This document shows, piece after piece, positions 17,052-25,409 of a stretch of 64,000 nt of DNA (positions are counted from its first letter, which is position 1; each line of letters starts with the position of its first letter). The notes below the pieces were generated by a model that saw nothing but the letters and a program-made list of their open reading frames with translations, had not been told where the DNA came from and made no database searches. Made by a program: the position numbers and the translations under genes. Source of the stretch: Lwoffella lincolnii (GTDB lineage: Bacteria; Pseudomonadota; Gammaproteobacteria; Pseudomonadales; Moraxellaceae); contig NZ_MUYT01000015.1 in assembly GCF_002014765.1 (NCBI RefSeq), positions 38,194 through 102,193 on the forward strand, written 5' to 3'.

Positions 17052-17303
17052 TTTTTAAGTGTATCGAATACATTAAAAACCAATTCATCTTTGATTAAGA
17101 CAGTCCAAGGAAAGATAGAACTTAAATATAAATACGATGGGATGGCTCTATATTTTAATGAGGTCTTAGGTTTAAATTTAGATGTCACCAAACCAGATTT
17201 TGCTTTTATTGGAGATTATTATGTACATTGTAAGATACCAAATAAACATAAGATTAATTCCAATAAAGAAATGGCTGCTAAAGTCATTAATCAACAGCGT
17301 TGA
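17052..17303 (+). pseudogene. Gene remnant of unknown family
   Basis: An open frame of about 83 codons without an upstream ATG; the first possible starts are a TTG at 17091 and an ATG 17 codons later. Codon use is AT-rich and lysine-rich, unlike neighbouring genes, and no ribosome-binding site is clear. I do not recognise the sequence. It most likely is the tail of a decayed gene in the relic region between moaA and uvrA, though a real small protein cannot be excluded. Confidence 0.3.
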
Positions 17304-17388
17304 TGGTCTGTCATAGATTTAATAACTTAGATTTTAAATAATAACTTAAATTTTAAATATAAAACCATTTTGCTTATTTCAACTTTGT

Positions 17389-20277
17389 TTACTCCAACAT
17401 CTGCTTTAAAAACTGCCCAGTACGCGACAATGCAATTTGAGCCACTTGCTCAGGTGTGCCTTCAGCGATGATTTCACCACCACCTTTGCCCCCTTCAGGA
17501 CCTAAGTCAACAATCCAATCTGCTGTCTTAATCACATCTAAATTATGCTCAATCACCACAATGGTATTGCCCTTATCACGTAAGGCATGCAAGATATTAA
17601 GCAATTTGGCAATGTCATGAAAATGCAATCCTGTGGTGGGCTCATCAAGAATATACAGCGTTTGCCCTGTGTCACGTTTGGCAAGTTCTCGAGCCAGCTT
17701 GACACGTTGGGCTTCGCCTCCTGATAACGTTGGGGCAGATTGTCCTAGACGGACATAGCTTAGTCCTACGTCTGTTAAAGCTTGTAGACGGCGATGAATG
17801 GCAGGAATGGCGGCAAAAAATTCAGTTGCATCTTCCACCGTCATCTCCAACACATCGCTGATGGTCTTGCCTTTATAATGGATTTCTAGCGTTTCACGGT
17901 TGTAGCGTTTGCCATGACAGCTGTCACATGGTACGTACATATCAGGTAAAAAGTGCATTTCTACTTTAATCAGCCCATCACCTTGGCAAGTTTCACAGCG
18001 ACCACCTTTGACATTAAAACTAAAACGCCCCGCTTGATACCCCCTTGCTCTGGCTTCTGGCACTTGGGCGAACAGTTCACGAATGGGTGTGAACACGCCT
18101 GTGTAAGTGGCGGGGTTGGAGCGTGGGGTACGCCCAATGGGACTTTGGTCAATGTCTACCATTTTGTCCAAATGCTCAAGCCCTGTGATGCTCTCGTACT
18201 GTTCGGGAACGAGCGTGCTGGCGTTGTTGAGTTGGGTGGCAGATATTGGCATTAAGGTGCGATTAATCAAGGTGGACTTACCAGAGCCTGATACACCAGT
18301 GACACAAGTCATGACTCCGATGGGTAATTTTAAATCCACAGATTTTAAGTTATTACCCATCGCACCTTTGAGTTCAATGTACATTGGCTGTTGTTTGGTT
18401 GCTTTTTGTTTGCCTGTGCCAATCTGTTGCTCTTGAGTTTTGGCAGAATGACGCACTTTGGGAACAGCGATTGATTTTTCTCCAGACAAATATTGTCCTG
18501 TTAAAGATTCTTTGACCTTAGCGATTTGTTTGGCATTGCCTTCGGCAATCACTCGCCCTCCATGCACGCCTGCCCCCACACCAATGTCAATAATATGGTC
18601 AGCTTGGCGAATGGCGTCTTCGTCGTGCTCCACCACCAACACCGTATTGCCCAAATCTCTTAATCGAGTTAAGGTCTTAAGCAGGCGGTCGTTGTCTCGC
18701 TGATGCAGACCAATGGACGGCTCATCAAGCACATACATCACTCCCATCAATCCTGCCCCAATCTGACTGGCTAAGCGGATACGTTGAGCTTCACCACCTG
18801 ATAAGGTTTCAGCACTTCTTGCCATGGTTAAATAATCCAACCCCACACTGACCAAAAAACCCAAGCGTTCGTTTATCTCCTTAATGATTTTATCGGCAAT
18901 CTCACCACGATGGCCATCAAGCTTAAGGTTGGCATGGTGGTTTTTGGCATCACCAATCGATAATTTCACAATATCGGCGATGGTGCGACCATCTACTTTC
19001 ACATTGCGGGCAATTTCGTTCAGTCTTGACCCATCACAGACGTTACAGGTGGTGTCAGCCAAATATTTTGCCAACTCATCACGCACCAAATTGCTGGTGG
19101 TTTTGACATAACGACGCTCAAGATAAGGCAAAATACCTTCAAATGGTACGGTTTTATCCGTTTTGCGTCCACGTTCGTCGGTGAATTTAAAAGCAATTTT
19201 ATCTTTACCAGAGCCTTGTAAAATGATGTTTTGCTGTTTTTTGGATAACTCTTGCCAAGGCTTGTCCATACTGATGTCATAATGCTGACAGACAGTGGTT
19301 AATAGCCCAAAATAATAGGCATGGCGTTTGTCCCAACCATGAATTGCCCCTTGGTTTAGGCTTTTTTCTACATGGGTAATGAGCTTATCGGCACTAAAAT
19401 ATTGACGTTTGCCCAAACCATCACAGGCAGGACATGCCCCATAAGGGTTGTTAAAACTAAACAATCGTGGCTCAAGCTCACCCACCGCACGGTCACAAAT
19501 GGGACAAGAATGTTTGGCAGATAACAACTGGTCGCCCCCATCAGCGTCATCAGCCCTGTCCATATGGTGCAATATCGCCAAATCTTGCCCCAACCGCAGG
19601 GCGGTCTCTAAGCTTTCTGCCACTCGGTTGCCCAAATCTTCACGCACCTTAAAGCGGTCAATCACCACTTCGATGCGGTGCTTTTTATTCTTCTGTAAGA
19701 CTGGCAAGTTATCCATGTCATAGATATGACCATCAATACGCACTCGCACAAAACCTTGACCCATCAATTGTTCTAACAACAGCGTATGTTCTCCTTTGCG
19801 GTCTTGTACCACAGGTGCCAATATCATCAGCTTACTGTCGATTGGTAACGCCATGATGTCATCTACCATCTCACTGATGGTCTGTGCCACCATCGGCTCG
19901 CCATGCTCAGGACAGTATGGGGTGCCTACACGGGCATACAACAGGCGTAAATAGTCATAAATCTCAGTAATTGTCCCTACCGTAGAACGTGGATTGTGGT
20001 TGGTGGATTTTTGTTCAATGGCAATGGCGGGTGATAAGCCCTCAATGCTGTCCACTTCTGGCTTTTCCATTTGTGATAAAAACTGGCGTGCATAGGCTGA
20101 CAAACTCTCGACATAACGGCGTTGCCCTTCAGCATACAGGGTATCAAAGGCAAGTGAGGACTTGCCAGACCCTGACAGGCCAGTGATGACCACAAACTTA
20201 TCTCGTGGAATGTCAAGGTCAATGTTTTTTAGATTATGGGTGCGCGCCCCACGGATTTTGATGTGTTCATGTGCCAT
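17389..20277 (-). CDS. uvrA: Excinuclease ABC subunit A
   Basis: DNA-damage recognition ATPase of nucleotide excision repair, 962 residues. Two ATP-binding modules are visible: Walker A GLSGSGKSSLAFDTL with signature LSGGEAQRIRLASQIG, and GVSGSGKSTLINRTL with signature LSGGEAQRVKLARELAKR. The zinc-binding pairs are CPICDRAVGELEPRLFSFNN preceding ACPACDGLG, and CETCQGDG with CDSCHGKRYN. Insertion domain and order match the family. uvrA and ssb are divergent in many proteobacteria; here an IS-type element sits between them. No strong ribosome-binding site is seen before the ATG. Confidence 0.98.
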   Translation of the reverse strand: MAHEHIKIRGARTHNLKNIDLDIPRDKFVVITGLSGSGKSSLAFDTLYAEGQRRYVESLSAYARQFLSQMEKPEVDSIEGLSPAIAIEQKSTNHNPRSTVGTITEIYDYLRLLYARVGTPYCPEHGEPMVAQTISEMVDDIMALPIDSKLMILAPVVQDRKGEHTLLLEQLMGQGFVRVRIDGHIYDMDNLPVLQKNKKHRIEVVIDRFKVREDLGNRVAESLETALRLGQDLAILHHMDRADDADGGDQLLSAKHSCPICDRAVGELEPRLFSFNNPYGACPACDGLGKRQYFSADKLITHVEKSLNQGAIHGWDKRHAYYFGLLTTVCQHYDISMDKPWQELSKKQQNIILQGSGKDKIAFKFTDERGRKTDKTVPFEGILPYLERRYVKTTSNLVRDELAKYLADTTCNVCDGSRLNEIARNVKVDGRTIADIVKLSIGDAKNHHANLKLDGHRGEIADKIIKEINERLGFLVSVGLDYLTMARSAETLSGGEAQRIRLASQIGAGLMGVMYVLDEPSIGLHQRDNDRLLKTLTRLRDLGNTVLVVEHDEDAIRQADHIIDIGVGAGVHGGRVIAEGNAKQIAKVKESLTGQYLSGEKSIAVPKVRHSAKTQEQQIGTGKQKATKQQPMYIELKGAMGNNLKSVDLKLPIGVMTCVTGVSGSGKSTLINRTLMPISATQLNNASTLVPEQYESITGLEHLDKMVDIDQSPIGRTPRSNPATYTGVFTPIRELFAQVPEARARGYQAGRFSFNVKGGRCETCQGDGLIKVEMHFLPDMYVPCDSCHGKRYNRETLEIHYKGKTISDVLEMTVEDATEFFAAIPAIHRRLQALTDVGLSYVRLGQSAPTLSGGEAQRVKLARELAKRDTGQTLYILDEPTTGLHFHDIAKLLNILHALRDKGNTIVVIEHNLDVIKTADWIVDLGPEGGKGGGEIIAEGTPEQVAQIALSRTGQFLKQMLE

Positions 20278-20424
20278 AAGAGAATCTTTTGTTGGGTGTT
20301 TTGTTCATTTTGTTCAGTGAGCCATTGGGCAGATATGGGGTTAATGGGGGTAAACTCTGTTGCTTCAAGCAAAAAAAATAGATGACAAACCTAGGGCGTG
20401 CCTGTCATTGACATTTTATCCAGC

Positions 20425-20468
20425 GTTGCCGTAAAACCACCCACTTCAGGGGGTGGATATAAGGCAAC
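20425..20468. repeat. Left-end imperfect hairpin of the tnpB element
   Basis: Outer arms GTTGCC (20425-20430) and GGCAAC (20463-20468) and inner arms CCACCC (20437-20442) and GGGTGG (20451-20456) form a two-part stem, the single-strand recognition structure expected at IS200/IS605 ends. Confidence 0.7.
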
Positions 20469-20520
20469 TCCGTAACCATGCTTACGCATCGACCGCTGTT
20501 TAGTGTGGCGTCCTTGCGTG

Positions 20521-20595
20521 TCAGCGACACTCATGTTCAATATACTGGCGGATAATCTCTACCTCCGCATCGCCACAACTGCCTACAAAATAAAA
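20521..20595 (-). pseudogene. tnpA (IS200-type Y1 transposase) 3' remnant
   Basis: Translating the minus strand gives FYFVGSCGDAEVEIIRQY then IEHECR and a stop, which matches the C-terminal end of IS200-type TnpA proteins. Upstream the frame meets a stop about 10 codons further on and nothing else of TnpA is recognisable, including the HUH and catalytic Tyr motifs. The gene is divergent from tnpB, the usual arrangement in one branch of IS605-type elements. Confidence 0.7.
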
Positions 20596-20696
20596 TGCAC
20601 ATAAAGATTGTACATAACTTGCCTACCACGTCTTAAATCGTTTGATACATAATTAGACCAATGTATAATTAAAATACTACAACCATACCTAAACCC

Positions 20697-21800
20697 ATGA
20701 AAACCCTCAAGCTACGCATCAAAGACAAACACGCAAATCAGCTAAACAAAATAGCTGGCAGTGTTAACCATGTGTGGAACTACGTTAATGAATTAAGTTA
20801 CAAGCACCTACAACGCACAGGCAAATTCTTTAGTGCCTATGACCTAAATCAATACACCAAAGGCAGCGGTGAGTTATTGGGCTTACACTCCCAAACCATT
20901 CAAGCCATCAACGAAACCCATGCCAAAAGCCGTAAGCAATTTAAAAAGGCTAAACTTAACTGGCGAACCAATAACCCAAAAGCCAAACGCAAATCACTCG
21001 GTTGGCTACCATTTAAACAATCCGCCATTAAACACATCGCTACCCACCAAACAGGCAAAAAAGGATTAAAATCAACCCTACAGCTTAGTTTAGCCAAAGG
21101 GCAAAAGCTAATCATTGACCTATGGGACAGCCACAACCTATCACCATACCAAATCAACACCCTTGAGATAGTACAAGACAGCCGTAACCGTTGGTATGCC
21201 TGTATCACCGTCAAAGACTACCCAAAACAGCCTTGTGGAACAGCCAGCGTTGGCATTGACCTAGGACTAAAAGACAGTGCCACCACCTCAAACGGTGACA
21301 AGCTGATAACCAAACAAACGCAAAAATGGGCTAAAAAGCTTGCCATCGCCCAGCGTGCTAACAATAAAAAACGTATCAAAGCAATCCATGCCAAAATCAA
21401 AAACACAAGATTAGACTTAATTCATAAATTCACCACCCAATTAGTCAAAGACAATGCCCTAATTGTGGTCGGTGATGTTAAATCACGCTCATTCACGAAC
21501 AAGAAAACCAAACTCGCTAAATCAACATACGATGCAGGTTGGTTTGAACTTAAACGACAGCTGGATTATAAATGCAAGCATGCAGGTTGTCGTTTTGAAA
21601 TCGTAAATGAGAAATACACTACCCAAACCTGTTCGCACTGTGGCGATATGTCCAGTAGTCCGAAAGGTAGAGCAGGTTTGCGAATAAGAGAATGGACTTG
21701 TGCAAAGTGTGGCACATGGCATGATAGAGACATCAATGCCAGTCGGAACATTCTTGCGGTGGGGCTTCACCGTCTTGCAGAAGGAATCCCCGAACGATAG
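20697..21800 (+). CDS. tnpB: TnpB family RNA-guided nuclease
   Basis: A 367-residue TnpB with N-terminal helix-turn-helix and wedge-like region (NHVWNYVNELSYKHL), RuvC-I SVGIDLGLKDSAT with Asp188, zinc finger CSHCG...CAKCG, and RuvC-III HDRDINASRN with Asp345. The usual RuvC-II glutamate (vvxEdL) is replaced: the sequence reads ALIVVGDVKS with Gly259. A Glu305 in VNEKYTTQTC stands where many TnpBs have Pro and may act instead. The frame is intact and full length. Such proteins cut DNA next to a target motif under guidance of an RNA from the element's right end. Confidence 0.93.
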   Translation: MKTLKLRIKDKHANQLNKIAGSVNHVWNYVNELSYKHLQRTGKFFSAYDLNQYTKGSGELLGLHSQTIQAINETHAKSRKQFKKAKLNWRTNNPKAKRKSLGWLPFKQSAIKHIATHQTGKKGLKSTLQLSLAKGQKLIIDLWDSHNLSPYQINTLEIVQDSRNRWYACITVKDYPKQPCGTASVGIDLGLKDSATTSNGDKLITKQTQKWAKKLAIAQRANNKKRIKAIHAKIKNTRLDLIHKFTTQLVKDNALIVVGDVKSRSFTNKKTKLAKSTYDAGWFELKRQLDYKCKHAGCRFEIVNEKYTTQTCSHCGDMSSSPKGRAGLRIREWTCAKCGTWHDRDINASRNILAVGLHRLAEGIPER

Positions 21801-21817
21801 GGAGGGGAGGAAGTCAA
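21740..21817 (+). ncRNA. Possible reRNA (omega RNA) 3' scaffold at the right end
   Basis: In this family the guide RNA covers the end of tnpB and the right end, and its guide is the flanking DNA. Here CCCC (21788-21791) can pair with GGGG (21804-21807), and GAAGTCAAC follows. The guide would begin near 21818 (AGCACCAAAACATCATC). The 5' boundary is arbitrary and the call rests on position and family knowledge. Confidence 0.4.
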
Positions 21818-21944
21818 CAGCACCAAAACATCATCACACACCGCTAGATTTTCATGTCAATTTGCGTTAAAGTGAGGGTATATTTTTGATAATTTTTTTT
21901 GATAAACTTTTGATAAATTACTTTTGATAAATTAAGGAAATTTT

Positions 21945-22610
21945 ATGCGAGGCGTTAATAAAGTCATCATCGTTGGCAACCTTGGGGCTGACCCAGAAGT
22001 ACGTCAGTTTAATAATGGAGGCAATGTTACCAACATATCCGTTGCCACCAGTGAGCAATGGAATGACAAACAAACAGGAGAGCCTCGTGAAGCCACCGAA
22101 TGGCATCGCATCAGTCTGTTTAACCGTCTGGGTGAAGTCGCTGCTCAATATTTGCGTAAAGGCAGTAAAGTGTATATCGAAGGCAGTCTGCGTACTCGTA
22201 AATATCAAGACCAAAATGGACAGGAGCGTTACATCACCGAAATCCGTGCTGACAACATGCAAATGCTTGACAGTGCCAACAGTGCCAGAGGCGGAGTCGC
22301 TAACCAAAATCATCAAGGCGGTTATCAAAGTGGTTATCAAGGCGGCCATCAAGGCTATGGTAACTTCCAAAACCAAAATGGCAACCCAAATGGCAATCAA
22401 AGTGGATTTCAAAACCATCAAAACACTGCCAATGCCTATCAAAATAACAATAACAATAACAACTTTAACAACAACAATAACAATAACAACTTTAACAACA
22501 CCGACAATCACTCAGCCCAACAAGCAGGGCAAAACAATCAAAATCAACCCAAACCCAATAACGCCGTTGCCATGCAGCCAGCACCTGCCGATGAAGACAT
22601 TCCGTTTTAA
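21945..22610 (+). CDS. ssb: Single-stranded DNA-binding protein
   Basis: OB-fold SSB of replication and repair, 221 residues. The N-terminal 110 residues hold the fold (VNKVIIVGNLGADPEVRQF, WHRISLFNRLGEVAAQYLRK, YIEGSLRTRKYQDQNGQER). A Gly/Gln/Asn-rich linker follows, including two long Asn runs broken by Phe, encoded by AAC/AAT repeats at about 22440-22500. The tip DEDIPF is the conserved partner-binding C-terminus. AAGGAAA precedes the ATG. smpB starts 27 bases after the stop. Confidence 0.97.
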   Translation: MRGVNKVIIVGNLGADPEVRQFNNGGNVTNISVATSEQWNDKQTGEPREATEWHRISLFNRLGEVAAQYLRKGSKVYIEGSLRTRKYQDQNGQERYITEIRADNMQMLDSANSARGGVANQNHQGGYQSGYQGGHQGYGNFQNQNGNPNGNQSGFQNHQNTANAYQNNNNNNNFNNNNNNNNFNNTDNHSAQQAGQNNQNQPKPNNAVAMQPAPADEDIPF

Positions 22611-22637
22611 TGGTGGGTGTTAAGCGAGGATAATATC

Positions 22638-23108
22638 ATGGCAAAAAAGCCAGACAATCAGATTTGTGCCAATAAAAAAGCTCGGCACGAATATTTTATT
22701 GAAGAGAAGTTTGAGGCGGGGATTGCCCTACAAGGTTGGGAAGTCAAAGCCATTCGAGCAGGTAAGATGAGCATCACAGAAGCGTATGTGGTCTTCCGTG
22801 ATGGTGAGGCATTTTTATTTGGGGCACATATTCAGCCGCTGTTATCCAGCTCTACCCACATCAACCCTGATAGCATTCGTACCCGTAAGCTGTTACTTCA
22901 CCGTAAAGAGATTGATAAGCTGTTTGGTGCAGTCAATCAAAAGGGGTTTGCCTGTGTGCCGTTATCTTGCTACTGGAAAAAATCCATGGTCAAATGCCAA
23001 ATTGCCTTGGCCAAAGGCAAAAAATTGCACGACAAACGCAAAACCCTAAAAGACAGAGACTGGGAACGCAGTAAAGAGCGTGGCTTTAAACAGCATTTGA
23101 ATGGATGA
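22638..23108 (+). CDS. smpB: SsrA-binding protein (trans-translation)
   Basis: Binds tmRNA and brings it to stalled ribosomes. The 156-residue protein has the SmpB barrel: CANKKARHEYFIEEKFEAGI, LQGWEVKAIRAGKMSITEAY, and the C-terminal basic tail AKGKKLHDKRKTLKDRDWER that folds in the mRNA channel. The ATG at 22638 is preferred because a GAGG site precedes it and homologues begin there; the frame opens at 22617. It is placed directly after ssb and ends 6 bases before the convergent DUF423 gene. Confidence 0.96.
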   Translation: MAKKPDNQICANKKARHEYFIEEKFEAGIALQGWEVKAIRAGKMSITEAYVVFRDGEAFLFGAHIQPLLSSSTHINPDSIRTRKLLLHRKEIDKLFGAVNQKGFACVPLSCYWKKSMVKCQIALAKGKKLHDKRKTLKDRDWERSKERGFKQHLNG

Positions 23109-23114
23109 CTTGAT

Positions 23115-23474
23115 TTAACCGTTTTGAATTGCTGCCCACGCCAACCACAACCACGCACCCATCATCAGTATGCCTCCGATGGGGGTGATTGCCCCCAACC
23201 ACCTTGGCAAGCCTAAGGTCATGGCAAATAAACTGCCTGAAAAAATCAACATGCCCAGCTGCATCATCCACGCCATGCCCTGTGGATAATGCCAGCCCTT
23301 TATCAGTATGCCCATCATAAGCAAGCCTAAGGCATGAAAAAACAGATACAGCGTGCCTGTGTGCCACCATGCTAACTGCTCTGAGTTGACGATGGATTTT
23401 AGCCCATGAGCCCCAAATGCCCCAAGAGCGACAGCAACGCTAAGATTGATGCCAGCGATGGCAATCCAGTTCAT
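23115..23474 (-). CDS. DUF423 family membrane protein
   Basis: A 119-residue inner-membrane protein with about four hydrophobic helices. AVALGAFGAHGLK and YLFFHALGLLMMG match the DUF423 (YgdD-like) family, whose biochemical role is not known. It begins 10 bases after the rpoH stop with AAGGGG upstream, so it is probably co-transcribed with rpoH. Confidence 0.85.
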   Translation of the reverse strand: MNWIAIAGINLSVAVALGAFGAHGLKSIVNSEQLAWWHTGTLYLFFHALGLLMMGILIKGWHYPQGMAWMMQLGMLIFSGSLFAMTLGLPRWLGAITPIGGILMMGAWLWLAWAAIQNG

Positions 23475-23484
23475 CAGTTGCCCC

Positions 23485-24474
23485 TTAATAATCTGGCATG
23501 ACCAAGCTGTCGATGGTCATGGCATCACGGATTTTATCCATGGCGTTTTTTTCGATTTGGCGAACTCGTTCAGCAGAAATGTCATAGACTGCTGCCAGTT
23601 CGTGTAACGTTGATTTTTGCTCAGACAACCACCGCTGTTCAACGATGTCTCGTGAGCGGTCGTCTAGGGTATCCATGGCTGCCATCAGTGCATTGGTGTT
23701 ATTGGCTTCCCAATCAGCCTCTTCAACCAACTCAGCAGGGTCAACACCATCTTCTAAAAATAACTGGGGGGCGTAGCGTCCTTCATCATCATCGTCATTT
23801 TGGGTTTCAAAAGATGCGTCATACGACGTCAGGCGAGATTCCATTTCCAGCACCTGTTTGCGAGTCACGCCTAAGTCTTTGGCGATGGCATCGGCTTCGT
23901 CTAGGGTAAGTTGGTTGTTGCTTTTTTTTAGGCTTCTAAGGTTAAAAAACAGTTTACGGTGAGCCTTGGTGGTGGCAACCTTGACAATCCGCCAGTTGCG
24001 AATGACAAATTCATGGATTTCAGCTTTTATCCAATGTACAGCAAAGGACACCAGACGCACGCCTTTATTAGGGTCAAAACGTTTGACCGCTTTCATCAGT
24101 CCTAGGTTGCCTTCTTGGATAAGGTCGGCTTGTGGCAGTCCATAGCCTGAATAACTGCGGGCAATGTGAATGACAAAGCGTAAATGGGACATGACCAACA
24201 TACGAGCAGCCTCAACATCGCCGTCATCATAATAGCGGTGAGCCAACTCTTGCTCTTGCTCTGGGGTCAGTATGGGGATTTGATGCACCGTATTGATGTA
24301 CGCACCAAGATTAACCCCAGGGGCAGTCAAGTGCATGGGAATGGCAGGCACAACGGCATGGGTGGGCGTGCCTGCATAATCAATCTCATCTGTATCAATC
24401 TTTTGAACGTCTTTGTGATGGTCTTTGTGATGGTCTTTGTTATGTCTGGTGTCGATGGGGTGGATGCGTGCCAT
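23485..24474 (-). CDS. rpoH: Heat-shock sigma factor sigma-32
   Basis: Alternative sigma factor for heat-shock genes, 329 residues. Region 2 shows GLPQADLIQEGNLGLMKAVK and the RpoH-specific box WRIVKVATTKAHRKLFFNL; region 4 ends HELAAVYDISAERVRQIEKN. It is longer than E. coli RpoH (284 residues) because of an N-terminal extension of about 45 residues with a KDHHKDHHKD repeat, encoded by a 12-base tandem repeat at about 24408-24443. AAAGG lies before the ATG. RpoH output is often controlled by temperature-sensitive mRNA structure near the start; the repeat lies in that zone. Confidence 0.96.
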   Translation of the reverse strand: MARIHPIDTRHNKDHHKDHHKDVQKIDTDEIDYAGTPTHAVVPAIPMHLTAPGVNLGAYINTVHQIPILTPEQEQELAHRYYDDGDVEAARMLVMSHLRFVIHIARSYSGYGLPQADLIQEGNLGLMKAVKRFDPNKGVRLVSFAVHWIKAEIHEFVIRNWRIVKVATTKAHRKLFFNLRSLKKSNNQLTLDEADAIAKDLGVTRKQVLEMESRLTSYDASFETQNDDDDEGRYAPQLFLEDGVDPAELVEEADWEANNTNALMAAMDTLDDRSRDIVEQRWLSEQKSTLHELAAVYDISAERVRQIEKNAMDKIRDAMTIDSLVMPDY

Positions 24475-24655
24475 GGCGTAACCTTTAGGTAGGGGTTGAT
24501 TGGGTTTTTAATATTGAGCATTGAATGTTGGGCGTTTTTTGGTTGTCAGGCCATTGGTTGGGTTATTGTGTTGATTGTCAATGAGATTTTGTCATTATAT
24601 GAATTTGATGAATGGATGTTAAGTGTTGTCGTGTAAGTAAATTGTGATGATGTGA

Positions 24656-25060
24656 TTACCATAAGATAAAGTGGTATTGGCTGGTGTCAGTGTTGTTGCC
24701 GATGTCTATGTCGCTGTCTATGTTGTCATTGTCCATGCCATTGCCATGGGCTTGCCAAAGCTGTCGGTTGGCATGTTTGGCAAAGGCAGCAATGTCGTGG
24801 ATAGAATTTTTATCAGACGCAAGTAAATAAACCGCCTGTCCTTGTGGGGTGTGTTTAAGTGCCATTTTGGCTTTTAGAAGTGGCATGGGACAAGCCAAAC
24901 CTTGAGCATCAATCACCTGATAAATGGTGATGGCATCGGTCGCTTGACCGTTAATGATTAACTGCTTTTTGGCAAGCAAATCAGTTGCCAGTTGTGGCAG
25001 ATGTTGTGATTGTTCGGACAAAGTAATGGTTAAGGTATTTTTGGTTAAGGTATTTGGCAT
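24656..25060 (-). CDS. TusA/SirA-like sulfur carrier family protein
   Basis: A 134-residue protein whose core is the TusA/SirA fold: VIDAQGLACPMPLLKAKMAL, with the CPxP motif whose cysteine carries sulfur in TusA, then QAVYLLASDKNSIHDIAAF. Residues before and after the core are extra; the tail is Asp/Asn-rich (DNDNIDSDIDIGNN). The ATG at 25060 is chosen since the upstream frame to 25210 is hydrophobic and unlike the family. It could act in tRNA thiolation or other sulfur relay; which is not shown. Confidence 0.75.
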   Translation of the reverse strand: MPNTLTKNTLTITLSEQSQHLPQLATDLLAKKQLIINGQATDAITIYQVIDAQGLACPMPLLKAKMALKHTPQGQAVYLLASDKNSIHDIAAFAKHANRQLWQAHGNGMDNDNIDSDIDIGNNTDTSQYHFILW

Positions 25061-25409
25061 GAGTGTGCTTAATTTGTGGGCAGTAACATAAATAAAGCAT
25101 GATAGCAAGGTCATTTGATGCTGGCAAGCCATCTTATCTTTGACTGTGTCAATATGAAAAATTAGGATTTTTATCCATGATACTGAATATGTTATTTTTA
25201 CAATAACCAAACAATGTATGACATTAAGGTCATTTTTTATGCAATTTTGTTGGTTTTTTTATTGCCATTACAACCAAATTTGTTTAAGATAATTCATATT
25301 AATGATTGCAAGTTCCTTGCTAATCCATCACGTCAAGTAAACCAACTTGATTTTTCATCAATCAAATATCCCACAACGTTTCATTTTATCCATTTATCAA
25401 GGAAGACCC

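Larger units (their letters stand above)
20413..21817 (+). mobile_element. IS200/IS605-family element with tnpB and vestigial tnpA
   Basis: Boundaries are inferred. On the left, TTGAC at 20408-20412 is a typical target motif of this family and is followed by a hairpin (20425-20468). On the right, a G/C hairpin and GGAGGAAGTCAAC (21806-21818) match the usual right-end context after tnpB. Between them lie a 24-codon tnpA tail on the minus strand and an intact tnpB on the plus strand. With tnpA reduced to its tail the element cannot move by itself. It separates uvrA from ssb. Confidence 0.75.

Noticed and set aside
16566..17090. A molybdenum-cofactor riboswitch upstream of moaA
   Set aside because: I looked for the conserved stems and could not find a convincing fold by eye; a covariance-model search would decide.
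21918..22511. A 197-codon frame antisense to ssb
   Set aside because: It is the shadow of the Asn-rich and conserved ssb coding sequence; its Val/Ile-rich run mirrors the AAC/AAT repeat and there is no support for expression.
24656..25210. Extended N-terminus of the TusA-like protein
   Set aside because: The extra 50 residues are hydrophobic and unlike the family; the ATG at 25060 gives a normal protein.
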